64,000 bases of DNA, taken from the NCBI GenBank assembly GCA_000733355.1, contig JNVV01000003.1, positions 1,220,999 through 1,284,998 of the forward strand, written 5' to 3'. Below are positions 34,132-45,385 of this stretch, piece after piece. Source of the stretch: Falciphora oryzae (lineage: Eukaryota > Ascomycota > Sordariomycetes > Magnaporthales > Magnaporthaceae). Both the position numbers and the translations under genes were made by a program. Positions within the stretch are counted from its first letter, which is position 1, and each line of letters starts with the position of its first letter. A model generated the notes under the pieces. It did not search any database and was not told the DNA's origin. It saw nothing but the letters and a program-made list of their open reading frames with translations.

Positions 34132-36139
34132 AGCAACAAGACTGGGATGGCATTCAAGCCCAGACGTGGAACACCAATGAGATGATGGACCAGCATGACA
34201 GGGACGGATACAATATGGACAGGGATTCTGCTTTTGAGTGGTTGCCCCTCCTGGCGGGGCGCTGACAGGTTTGGTTGGATCGTTTTTTTTTTTTTTCCTT
34301 CTCTTTGTTTCCTTTTTCGACCTGCTTTCCTCGAGCGACGGGGATGGTCCCCTTCCCCTGTTGTTTTGGCTTACAGTACTAGGGTGCGACAGTTTGGGAC
34401 TGCGAGTCTTCGCATTTGTCTTTTTTGCTTGACTGAGTCTGACAGTCTTTACCGACCTGTACGATAGTGTGCACAACAGAGGTGTCGTGGGAAAGAGGAA
34501 AATTGGGCAACCAACAAATCAAGGGTCACGGGTCGTTGGGGCATACGGAAATGTACAATAGCAACTTTGCTCTTCAGTCAATTCACCGACCTACGTGAGG
34601 TGTACGAACACGGCAAATATCTCAGCTACCTACCTATCCAGCTACCGTTTGCGAAAGCGAGTGTGTCGACCAGGCGGCTCTCCCGACGCCTGCAGGGTCT
34701 ACGTTGTTCTACGATCTTCGCAGAAGCCTCATCAAAAGCATTTTTTGCTCGAGGCGAGCCAGGCTCTGGAAAAACATGACCTGCAGCCCCCTGGAGCCGG
34801 CTAGGGTGCCGCCATCGACCCCAGGTCGTTTTGCAGGCAATGGTGCGCGAGTCGTGGCTTGCCTGGGACCTGGGGTCCCTGAGAGCATGTGAGAAAAAGA
34901 AAGAAAAGAAAAAAAGCCGTGGAAAGAAAAGTTTCCTCGACGTTGGCTTTCCCTCTTCGGCCAGAGGTCCCAGTTTCTGCAGGGGATCCCAGCAGTGGCG
35001 CCAGCACCCCTGGCATCCTGTTTCGAACCCACCAGACAGGGACAGACGCAGGGGGAGCAATCCGTTTCACTGCATGGATCGAGGGCGGTATGGATCCAGC
35101 CAAGTCCAAATCACACTCCCAGCCACGCTCATCTCCGATCGACATTGGACCTGAAAGTGAAGGCAGCGGATTTGCAGTTTCTTGTTTGATGAACGCAAAT
35201 TTTTGTCGCTCTCGCCGGGAATCCTGTTGAAGATCGGGGCGCGGCGTTGCTGACCTGTCGGGTGCGCGGCGATCACCGAGCAACGACGTGCAAGATTTCT
35301 CACATCTTGATCCGGTGATGATGGTTTGGTTGTGTATCTTGGTCATCCAGCAGCTCGTCGTCGACAATCTCGCATAACCACCCGGCAGATGGGTTCGGGT
35401 ATCTGCTCCGTCTGGGGAAGGATATCTCGAAATTAGGATTCCGGAAACCGGGTCTGCCTCTCTCCATATGTACCTTGCATTCGTCTCTCGGACACCAAGT
35501 TTTCCGTCTCAAAATCAGGCGGCTTCCGGTCGCGGGTTCACGCTTAATGGACTTAAGCACGCGGGGCCCTCTCGATTTCGAGACAGCTACGGAGCACTCT
35601 GCGCTGCCCACTGGCCTGGTCCCGGGGTCCTGAGCGCACCCACCCACCCGGTCGGTGCCGCCGGCAGGGGCGAGCCGTCAATGCAGCGACGTCCTCGTGG
35701 GAGGCGCAGGTTCTGGGTGGAGGGCACGAAGACCATGGATTTATGCCATTAACTGGGCCGCCTGTGTGCTCGAGGCGGCTCAACGCTGGAAGACAAATTC
35801 ACTTGATTGGCTACAGCTCCCTCGGCGACGTGGTATCAACAGACTTCGAAACAAGAACACCATCAGACGATAACTCCAACACCCGCTCCTGAGGCTACGC
35901 TCCGCCTCTCCATTCTACTCCACATACTGGCTACCCGGCCGCCCCTTTTCCGATACACGCACGCAAGGAAAGCTCGGTGAATGTTCATCCGGACGTCGTG
36001 ACGAATGTCGGGGCGGCTCAGAACAAAGGGAAACAAGCACCGGTATACGGCGACCAAAAACATGGAAACCCGGTAACACTAACATCAACCACAGCCTCCT
36101 CTTCATTCTCGTCACCGCTCTATCCCATTTTCGCACCTC
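34132..36139. other. convergent intergenic region, no gene recognised
   Basis: About 2 kb between the 3' ends of the Gly/Gln-repeat gene and the PLAC8 gene. ORFs lack motifs. A T-run lies near 34284-34298. Confidence 0.45.
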
Positions 36140-36868
36140 TTACGAGGCCGGAGCCTGAGGCTGGTACGTCATGCCAGCCTCGGCCTGGTACTGGGACTTG
36201 TCGCCAGCGCCGCCGGCGAGCAGCGGCTCGCGGTGGGCGACCTCCTTGTCCTGCTGGACGAGGTCGCAGATGCCGCAGCAGCACGACACGGCGATGTCGG
36301 TGAGACAGCTTCCCTGGAGGTTGTACTTTTGGCGGATGTCGGCCCTCTGCATCGAGACCGGGATGAAGGCGAGGCCGACAGCGGCAGAGGCGCAGAGGAG
36401 AAGGCACTGGTGGTGGGGATCGCAGCTGGTTAGTCACGCCGTCTCTTTCTTGGTCATATCCTCCTCCTTGTGAGGGAGGCACATCCTTCACTGTGTTCCC
36501 ACCACGCCAGGAGTGGTGACGACAAGATGCCGCGGAGCACTTACCGAGGTGTTGATGGGCTCGTATCCCTGGAGGTTGGCGTCACGGCGCATGCGGTGGT
36601 GCGTCTTGCCAAAGGTGACACAGGGCAGGCACCAGGTGATCAAGCAAAGGTCGATGGGGTTGAGGCAGCCGAAGAAGGGCACGCTCCAGGGCTGGGCGCT
36701 TTCGGGGGACTTGGAGTTGATCACCTCGCTGGGCTTGGCGAGCACCTCGTTCAGGCGGTCCTTCCACTCGGCCACGTCACGGTCGGTGATGGGACCGGTG
36801 GAGTTCTGGGCCGCGCCGCCGGTCGGAGCAGCGGCGACGGTGGGCTCGGTGTTGGCGGGGGCAGACAT
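36140..36868 (-). CDS. PLAC8 family Cys-rich protein
   Basis: Two exons (36868-36545 and 36406-36140, phase 0) give 196 aa. The PLAC8 domain begins near residue 60 with WSVPFFGCLNPIDLCLITWCLPCVTFGKTHHRM and ends with CLTDIAVSCCCGICDLVQQD and KEVAHRE, the two Cys-rich hallmark motifs. A hydrophobic segment (CLLLCASAAVGLAFIPVSM) lies between them and spans the splice junction. Eukaryotic PLAC8 proteins are small membrane-associated proteins; plant relatives affect cell number or cadmium resistance and fungal ones are mostly unstudied. The N-terminus is Ala/Pro-rich and the C-terminus ends in GMTYQPQAP. It is probably palmitoylated or membrane-inserted, given the clustered Cys, but that is inference. 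Confidence 0.9.
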
Positions 36869-39800
36869 GGTGGACGACTGCGAGGTGGGTTTGGATCGGG
36901 GGTTTGGTGATCGACAAGTGTCGCAAGGGAAAACAAGATGTCGTTGGATGGATGTAAAGGAGTGACGGGGGACGATCTTGAGAGGTCCTGACGAAGTGAA
37001 TGTGCGAATGAGCGACTGGTGAGCAAAGGGGAAACCCAGACAAAGGAGAGACACCGGGTGATCCCTTTTAAACAATGAGTGGTGAGCGAAGTCACCCAAG
37101 TCTGCTCCCCCTGAGCAAGCCGGCTTCGTCCCTGTGGCTTGCTGTTTTGGAAGCACCTTGGAAATTGCCCGGCAATCCGCCAGCAATCCGCCAGCAAGCC
37201 ACTTGGCAACGAAACCGGCCAGGCCCAAGCGGGAAATTTTTGCAGGCCCGAACTTTTCAGCTCTCAGCCTCACCGCGACGATCCCTCACCCCGCCCCAGG
37301 TATAGCGCCAAAGCCCGCCGCTTCTAGCGAGATTTGCCTGTCCCAAGCCCTCATTCCTCGCGAGCGCCACGGGGGACCTAGTCTGCCGGCGTGACTGATG
37401 CTCAAATATTTTTTTTTTTTTTTCCCCTGCAGGTGCAGAAAAGCTGAAGAAACATGCCCTCTAGGAGGGAACCCTGGTCCTGCTTTTGGCGCGAACGATG
37501 GGAGGAGCTGATGCTCATTCTGCGCGTGGAAATTTCTTTCATGCGATGCCGAGACCACTCGTCCCCTAGTCGCACCGCAAAACGAGTTTGCCGATCCCTT
37601 CAGCCCGGTACCTGAGCTAGCCCTGCCGCTGTAGCCTGCGCCTGGATGCAGGGGCCACTCGTTAACTCGCCGGAAGCAACAGCGCACATAGCTTGCTGTC
37701 ACTGACAAACGCGACCGTGAATGGAATGTGCGCCGCCGGTAGACCGCTGCTTTGCGCCCTGGTTGCCAAGGAACCGACCGCGCGTGCCATCTGTCGACTT
37801 CAGGGGGATGCTTGATGTTTCGATTAGGTTATTTAACCTGCTTTGTGCGCCTGAGGTTTCGATGATCTCTGTCGCTGCGAGATATATTCTGCAGGTTGCC
37901 AGTGACTGGACCCATCTCGGTTACCTCTCGAGATTGAAAAGCCCAACGCTCATATCCTACCGAGTTTCCAAATTTGTTCAGAGCACAACAGTCTGTCCTT
38001 TCCCTTCCTTGCTCTTTAGAATACACTTATGGGTTAGGTTCGTCGGATGAGTCACCCTGGTGCTTGGAAGCCCATTGTGCGCACATACAACCCTGCCCAG
38101 CTTTACATTCCGATGATATTGTTGCACTCTTCGAACTACCTGGGGGCCATCAAGACTTTTGACAAGAACTGTTCGGTTATGGGCTCCCTAGTGTTGCGCA
38201 AATCGTAAGGCTGTTTCCTATTTGTTCCACGAAGGACAAAGATATCATCAAACACAAGGACCTGCCAAGAGGGAATCTGGAGAAGCGGATAGATATTACT
38301 AGCACTGGCTACTGCGACCCCATGCTAGTTTTACGGCTACTGAGCGTGCAAGGTGTCAAGCTGTTCTTGTGTAGTGTGGCTCCCCCTTCTTGCCGTTGGA
38401 CCATCTCCTTGGCTTGTGCCGCAACCACGCGATTTCTTGAAGTAACTATCACCTCCTCACACTTTAGAAATCTTGATTTTGAACAAATAGATATTGTGAA
38501 GCAAGTATTACGAGCGAACTATTACATCGATCAAGCCACAATTTCTTCCCCTCGTCTGGGTTGGAGGGGGTCGCTGCCAGGCTGAATAGTCGCTTCATGC
38601 GGGATGGGAGCAAGTCGAGCTGCGATGTGCACGTGTTCTGATCAGGGTAGACATGGCCATGCGGAGCACGTGCATGGCCTGGGCGCCCACCGCGCGTCCG
38701 CTTCTTGCTGCCCGGATTACCTAGGCAAGCCAGAATAGCTCGACATCAGTATCGGAACGGCGGCGAGGTGCTGAGAAGATTAATGGCGGCATTCCGGGCT
38801 TAAAGCCTACTAAGGGTTATAGCAACTACAGAGGAGTGCACGAGGTGGGCAAAGATTGATGCGGGAGCAATGTGTGAGTTTTAAACCCGGAATAGGGCAG
38901 CAACGATTCCGAGGTCTGCTGTTTGAGCGAGGCGCCAAAACAGCGGGGGCGGCGACTCAAAAAAAAAAAAAAAAACACAACGAGGAATGCAGACACATCG
39001 GTACGATATGAATACCGTGAAGGCACAATGGAATGAGATATCTAGGTGTACCTATGCACAGCGCAGCTTGCGGAATGGGACAGCGGAATAGATGCCTGCG
39101 AGGGGCGGTGGTCAGGGGCCTATGCGACAGACAGTAGTTGGGCGTCCAACAGCGCCTGGGAATGCCTCAGCTGCGGGTAATCAATGGAAGTCGACTATGA
39201 CTGGCGTCACTGGAAGGGACAGAAGCTAGCTGGACAGGACAATCGAGAGTCGATTGTGGAGATCCTGCTCTATTCCTTCTCGGAAGCAGGTCAGTTCACT
39301 GGTGGAATGGCACGAATGGATGGCGGGAGTGGACGCCAGGCGCAGGCTGGGACTGCCACGTCTGCCATGTCCAGGCAAGGAAGTCCCTCTGACTGTGTGC
39401 GGGGTTCTCATGCCACAGCGATTCATCGGCGCGGGGTGGTGCGTGCGTGATACGAGCTGGTCCCATGGTTTTGGGCCAAGCAGGGACAGACAGACTTGCG
39501 TCCAGCTGGAACGAGCCCATCCCCTACGCCCAAGACGAGAGAGACAGCAGCGAACAGCCCACGAACGCGTCGACGGCGGACCGACACGAGGCTGGCTGTT
39601 TGCGGCCAACATCGGTTCTCGACGATGGATCCAGACAAAGGACCTCGCCCGGCACTTGCCTTTCCCAACCTCCACCGCACTCACGATGCACGCTCCTCTT
39701 TGTGGAGTTTGGCGGGCGAAAGAGGAAAGGGGCGAAGGCGACGGCTTGGGCGGGAAATGGGGCGAGGACCCTCTTCCCCAGACGCTCAAGCCGGAAAAGC

Positions 39801-41000
39801 TGGGGGAAAACTGGGCCTGAGAGCGAGAAATGGGCTTAGCGCCGGGCGACTCTCGACCCACCGCAAGGGGGGATCTCCTTGGAGACCAAAGGATTTCGAG
39901 CGTGAAAAGAAGTCATCTAGAGACGTCCAGGACAGCTGGAAAAACGCGACGAGTTCTGAGGGCCGTCCTCGAGTCTGCACCAGGGCCCTAGTTTACTGTA
40001 GTTCTGGCCTGTTTTAATGTCGCCGCGTCGCCGCTGCAGGCGGAGCTCTCTGCGCGAGTGGTGCCAGGCGGTGCGGGCAGTGGACTTTGCGTGTGCTGAT
40101 TCTGGGCTGGTTCTGACGTTGGACCGGGATCCTGATTGGCCGCTGGGAGATGGCTGAGACGCTGCCTTTATTGCCTTGGTCGCACGCTACCCCGCTTCCT
40201 GCACCCGCGTGGGGTTTCCGGCTAAGGGATGGATGGATTGGCGCATGCATTCCGCTTCCGCCTGTTTCTCTTGGCCCGGCCAACGGTGGGCGCCTGAGCT
40301 CTCCCTCGAGCGGGGGCCTTTTGGAGAAGAAGGTTTGGGAGGAGGTGGCCGGCCGGCTTGGGTAGTAGCGAATGCGTTGGGTACCTGCCCTGCCTTGGCT
40401 CGTCGCAGGACTGGTAGGTACCGGCGTCTGGTAAATGCGAGCGGCGTGTTGTATTGCCCAACGCAGCTCGCCTGCCCAGTTGAGCATGGGCGAGCAGCAC
40501 GGTTGACGCAGACTGACAGCCCAGCAATAAAAGCCTTCCCGTCCTTACCTTCTTTCCTGCCGTCTCTCTTCTTCGGATTCACCCACCTCTTCCCGTCATC
40601 TGCATCATCAAGGCGAACTGCTCGAGCATCTAGACTAGAACTCCGTCAAGCTTTCGAGAGAAGACCTTCTCATCTGCGTCTCCCCCAAAGGGTACGTCTT
40701 CCCTTTGACTGCTGCCCACTTTGGCGTCCAATATTCTGCCCGCTCCTCCCCCTACCCCGTCTTGTTCTCGATTCTTTGTTTCCCCATTTCATCCTACGCC
40801 ACCATCGTCATCAACTACCTCATACTGCATCTTCTATCCTAAGGCATTGCCTCCACGGCGCGCTGACGACTTCCTGCATCTCAATACAGCCATCCATATC
40901 TTCTCTAATCCAACCAGACCAGACGCCCAGCTCCCCGCGACCTGACCAACAGGGAGCGTCCACCTATCACACCAAACCAACCACAACCAGACACATCACC
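36869..41000. other. long intergenic region of about 4.1 kb
   Basis: No supportable gene. The left end holds the PLAC8 promoter on the minus strand. T-run near 37410-37424 and A-run near 38959-38974. The segment 38000-38580 is AT-richer. The right end (40500-41000) is CT- and CA-rich leader sequence of the gene at 41001; GTACGT at 40692 and an ACAG near 40950 could bound a 5' UTR intron. Confidence 0.45.
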
Positions 41001-41333
41001 ATGCCCGTCCGCATCCCAAACGCCAGGGCCAGTGAGGTCCTCTGCTTCGGCGCCGCCGGCGTGGGCACCCTGGCGCCCCTCTACATGATGCTCCCCGGCG
41101 CCGAGGAGCGCATCGCGTCGCAGACGGCCCGCTGGGCCCCGCGCTGGGAGCGCAACATCGGCTACTTCGTGCCGCCCGTCGAGCGCGGCATCAACCGCGT
41201 CAAGCCCCCCGTCGAGCGCACCGTCCAGCGCATCGAGCAGCGCCTGCCGCTGGAGAGGCTCGCCAAGAACGTCGACTCGAGGATCAAGAGGAGCATCGAC
41301 CGCTGGCAGCCCAAGCCTCCCCCAGCTCAGTAG
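41001..41333 (+). CDS. small conserved fungal protein of unknown function
   Basis: A single exon encodes 110 aa starting MPVRIPNARASEVLCFGAAG. The first half has a hydrophobic segment (EVLCFGAAGVGTLAPLYMMLPG) that could be one membrane helix or a mitochondrial sorting element. The second half is amphipathic and repetitive, with PPVERGINRVKPPVERTVQRIEQRL, a heptad-like pattern rich in Val, Arg and Glu. Codon use is strongly GC3-biased as in expressed genes. The upstream region (CT-rich leader ending in CACATCACC) gives a good start context. I recognise the sequence style from other ascomycetes but know no function. Possibly a small mitochondrial or membrane-linked protein. Confidence 0.72.
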   Translation: MPVRIPNARASEVLCFGAAGVGTLAPLYMMLPGAEERIASQTARWAPRWERNIGYFVPPVERGINRVKPPVERTVQRIEQRLPLERLAKNVDSRIKRSIDRWQPKPPPAQ

Positions 41334-41811
41334 CTCGGCCTGGCCCCCTCACCGTCTTGGTTTCCTCTCACCACACACACCTGCACATACATACACATAG
41401 AACAAAGCATGCCGGGGGCCGAGACTGCGTTCTCCAACCGGCCAACTGGTCGCGTGGATTGGCGCCCAGACCCTGAGATGGTGGCGTCAGTGCCTCGACA
41501 TTTTCACAGGCGTTATTTCGTTTGTTTTCGGCGGTTTGTTTTCTACCTTGACAACCACCAATGTACTCGTTGTCTATTCTACTGCATGTCTGGCCAGCTC
41601 CGACTGTGGGCTCTGCCCGGAACCTTGAGGGAGACCGGAGCGTGTCTGTAATTGGTACATAGCCCCGGTGAATACCATCAAAGTCAGACCACATCGCTCC
41701 ATATGTTGCTTTCATCGTGCCTCGCAGGAGATGAGGCCCCATATCTTGGTTGTCCTCTCTGTCCTCATCGGCTATCCTCATGCAAGTAACAGACTATTTA
41801 GCTTCCGGCGC
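41334..41811. other. convergent intergenic region
   Basis: 478 bp holding the 3' regions of the small protein gene and the transporter gene. Confidence 0.5.
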
Positions 41812-44129
41812 TTAGTGTTGGAATCTGAAGTCCAGCCTTTTGTTTCCCTCATCCTTGGTGTTGGCTAGGTAGTCTAGCCTCTGCTCCGGCGTCATGGCGT
41901 CCCACTGGGCCGCTTTCGACCGGTTCCGCCAGACATAGTAGATCTTGACGAGACCGTACAGCACAATGTTCATGCACACCAACCCTAGCAGGACCCTGTT
42001 GCCCCGGGGGTAAAATGGGCCATCTTCGGCGCGGTAGATCTGAGCGCCCACAACGCCGCCGGCTTGCACGAACATGTTGTAGCATGCGGCCGATACCGTG
42101 CGCAGACGGGCAGAGTTCGAGTTGCGTGAGTTCCAGCCCACTTGAATCGGGTGTGCTGTGAGGACAGAAAGAGAGATAATTAGTCGGCGCATGACTGCAT
42201 TTGTGTCAAAATCCAAATGTATCGTATTCATACCGTTCGGATAGCTGAGAAGAATGGTGGTCACCGCCCACACAACCTATCGGTTGACGGAGCCCAGGTC
42301 GGTCACGGCCATGTAGATGAGGATTGGGAATGCCCACATCTGCCCCATCATTGCCGTGAGAGTGAGCTCTCCTCGGATTTCGGCCAGGTAAGTGAGGCCT
42401 AGGATGGTGATGATGTGTCCGATTGTGTAAGGTATACTGAGCAAGTTTGTTTGGAACGTGTCAAAGCCTAAGCCTCGGAACGAGAGGGTCAGGTACTGTT
42501 GAGGCGGGATCATCGGGAGCTGGAAAGCCAGCCCAAGGATGTATAGTGGCCTTGTGGATGTGTCAGTTTCGGTCACGTTTTGACTCCTTCTACAAACACA
42601 CGTTGCATTGGCTGGACAACTAACCACAAATCATAATCTTTCAAGCTCTGCCAGAGTAACTTGTGAGTGATGGGCTCTCTGTTGTGCATTGAGCTCTTGC
42701 TTGGGTCCTCGCAAAGAACCCTGTTCACAATGATCTTCTCTTGCCTGTGAATGATTGGCCAGTGGGTTAGTTTCGACTGACACTGTGGCTTGGCTTGTGC
42801 AACGCTTGTACCTTTCGTTGAACCAACCATGCTTACCCCTGAACCAGCTAGCGGTCTGGCAAGGGCCAGCCGGCATCAGGAGGAAGGCAAAGAGTCCGAC
42901 AACGAGAGTAAACAGGCCCTATCTTTTGGTTAGAGCGGAGATCAATGCTTCAGCACTTTTGACAACAAGGAGCTTACCTCAATCAAGAAAAGCCAGCGCC
43001 AGCCGACGTGTCCTTCAATTCCCCGCATCCGCAGCAAGCCATAGGCAAACAGGGCGGAAAGTATGTCGGCGCCACTCATGGCTGTCCAAAACCAACCTAG
43101 ACGGATCGAGAGCTCGTGGTGCTTGTAGAAATATGACAGATATAGAATGGCCTGCATGGATGTCAGTCAAACATCGTGCAAGCTTTGCTGGGATGCGCCG
43201 CAATCAAGCAAGGAACCAACGTCTGGAATGAATCCCCCCTGAAGGATACCAAGCAACGCCCGGCATGCCAGGAAGGAGGTCCGGCCGTTCAGCCAGAACT
43301 GAGGGCAAGCGACGACGCTCCAGAGGACCATCTGGGTTGGGATCCATCGGTCAGGCCCCATCCACTTGGAGACAAACTGGGAAGGAAGCTCGGCACAGAG
43401 GAAGCTCGGCACAGAGGAAGCTCGGCACAGAGGAAGCTCGGCACAGAGGAAGCTCAGCCTGAAGATGGAGTTTCTCAAGTTGTAGTCTGCATTAAATTAG
43501 ACAGCCTGTCAGTATTTGCAGAACCATAAAGCAGAAGGGTATCACCGTGTCTGCCAGCTCGTACCGTTGGTCGTAAGGTGTAGCTCGGGGAGCATGTTGT
43601 CGGCCAGCGCCTGGATGATGTTGGCTCGGTCGAGCTCCAAAGCCATAAACATGAGACAGGCCCAGACTATGATGTAGCCGTCGATCTTGCGCACAATCTT
43701 GTCTTCCTCGGCCCGGTCCATCTGAAGAGAGGGTCGAATCGGTGTGTGTTTTCCCTGTGAAAGCAGGGTTAGTTCAGAATCGGGCACTGCTGATAGGGGT
43801 CACTTGCCAGTCCTCTCGTGGCCGGTATTTCTCCGCCGTCTCCTCGTCGTCGAACACGCTGACCTTTGTTGAGCCGCAGAAAAGTATAGGTTAGTCATCA
43901 CCACGACTCCTTTGTGAATGGGGCGGTCAGGGGCACGGGTGACATGGGCAGAGTCTAGCACCTGTGTAGCGATGGCGTCTGGGTCAAAGGCAGCTTTGCG
44001 CTGCCAAAAGAACTTCTTCACATCTCGAGGGACCCCGAGGGGTGGCGGGTTGCTCAGTGACGAGGTTGAGCCGTAGCCGGAGCTGAGCTCCTTGTTTCCT
44101 GGACTTCCCTTGCTGAGGACTGTCGCCAT
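41812..44129 (-). CDS. Dal5/ACS-family MFS transporter, probable sulfonate transporter, with one in-frame TAG
   Basis: Nine exons (44129-43962, 43863-43804, 43754-43565, 43486-43221, 43151-42978, 42918-42812, 42744-42625, 42550-42234, 42155-41812) join with all phases consistent to 582 codons. Family landmarks include [102 protein letters not shown] and [21 protein letters not shown]. This is the allantoate-permease-like family whose yeast members carry allantoate, vitamins or sulfonates. A divergent TauD dioxygenase lies 1.26 kb away, so sulfonate uptake is the best guess. Codon 453 (42277-42279) is TAG where relatives have Trp (NR-W-V); 129 residues including the last helices follow in frame. 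A 16-bp repeat inserts 16 residues into helix 2. It is either a young pseudogene or depends on UAG editing. Confidence 0.82.
43383..43457 (-). repeat. 16-bp minisatellite inside the transporter coding sequence
   Basis: Four perfect copies of AGGAAGCTCGGCACAG (43383-43446) plus a partial fifth (43447-43457), on the plus strand. Three copies are extra relative to the expected protein; 3 x 16 = 48 bp keeps the frame and adds [16 protein letters not shown]. Confidence 0.95.
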
Positions 44130-45385
44130 GGCAGCCGGTTGGAGGGTTTGTCTGGCGAGATTTCTTGAAGCTGATACCTAACTATGGTACGCGGCTCGAC
44201 AACTCTCCGACACCAGCTTTTAGCAGGAAAAAAACGCAGGCATGAGACTGAGCGAGCTGCTTTCTTAAACGGAGTACGTCCAGGAGCTCGGCTTTCCCGA
44301 GGGACCGGCGCAAGGAGACAGCATAGCAACGGCCCCCGAGTATCGACCATGTGTTCCCCATGAAAGAAGGACGCAGCAAATGGCGAGCAGATGCACTGCG
44401 CGCACGTCTTAGCCAGCGGGACAGTCTGCCCGCACTGCTGCTCGAGTTGGGTGTATTCGTGTGGGGGGTAGATATCTGCCGGCGGTGCCAGATCTAGCGA
44501 TGATATTAGCAGAACCGGGATTCACTCGGGAGGGATGTCCAACTGCAGCTCACCAGATGCGATGCCGGACGAGCATCATCCAACAAGCTTGGCTATCTTC
44601 TTATCGCCCATCCGCTCAGGAGGACAGTCTTGCAATGCCAGCTTCCCGATGGAGAAGGTTTTCAGGACTGGATCTTTCTCGCTGGGGGAACTTGGTGCGC
44701 CCCTTTCGCGGGGTTGATGGCGTAATTGGAGCCGGCCATGTCGTAGGCGCGATGCCAGCAGCGGGACGGGGTGCCGTTCGTGGCGCATCGCGGCAGATGT
44801 GCAGTGGGCGGGTTTGGAGGTGATATTGTGGTGGTGAAATGGAATGCGAGACGGCTGCGCGGAGCCCAAATTGAGGCTGGATGACACCATGGTCGTTGGG
44901 GATGTCGAAATAGCGGAGACGGTACTTGGGTGGTGCAATATTGCACCCCCACCTCGCGCCCGCTGGACCTCGCTGCTCGAGCACATCGAGCACCAGACGT
45001 CTTCTTATGGACGACTACCTAGGTAGGTACTTACCTAGGTACTCTGGTCTTATCTATGGTCCCCTAAACGTGCGGACGTCGATACTACCGGAGTCATGTT
45101 AGCTTCTTCCCCATCTTTTGGGTCTTGGTCCATCACGCAAGCCCACGAGGATCCATGCGGATATGCAGAAAACATGGCTGCATGTGTCGTCATGTGCTCA
45201 GACGGAAGGGAGCCGAGTACGGCACCGAACGAGCTTGACATTATTTATTATAACAGGGCTGACTAGCCTTCGTCAATGATGGGTTGGTTGGGCGTGTTTC
45301 GGACACTCAGCACTCGCAAAAAAAAAAAAAAAAAAATAAAGAATCTTGGCCCTGAACCCCGGCATTTGCACCTCCTAGCACTGCC
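44130..45385. other. divergent promoter region of transporter and dioxygenase
   Basis: 1256 bp shared between the start codons of the minus-strand transporter and the plus-strand TauD gene, so a common promoter is possible. An A-run (about 17 nt) lies at 45319-45336, 50 bp before the TauD ATG. I did not find a clear palindromic CYS3/Met4-type site. Short ORFs here look random. Confidence 0.5.

Noticed and set aside
33010..34476. 488-codon minus-strand ORF over the Gly/Gln-repeat gene
   Set aside because: It is the shadow of the biased plus-strand gene; the sense protein has a signal peptide and clear domain order, the antisense one does not.
40176..41000. N-terminal extension of the small protein at 41001 (one open frame of 385 codons)
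   Set aside because: The upstream part is CT-rich leader with poor codon bias; the ATG at 41001 has a good context and begins the conserved-looking protein.
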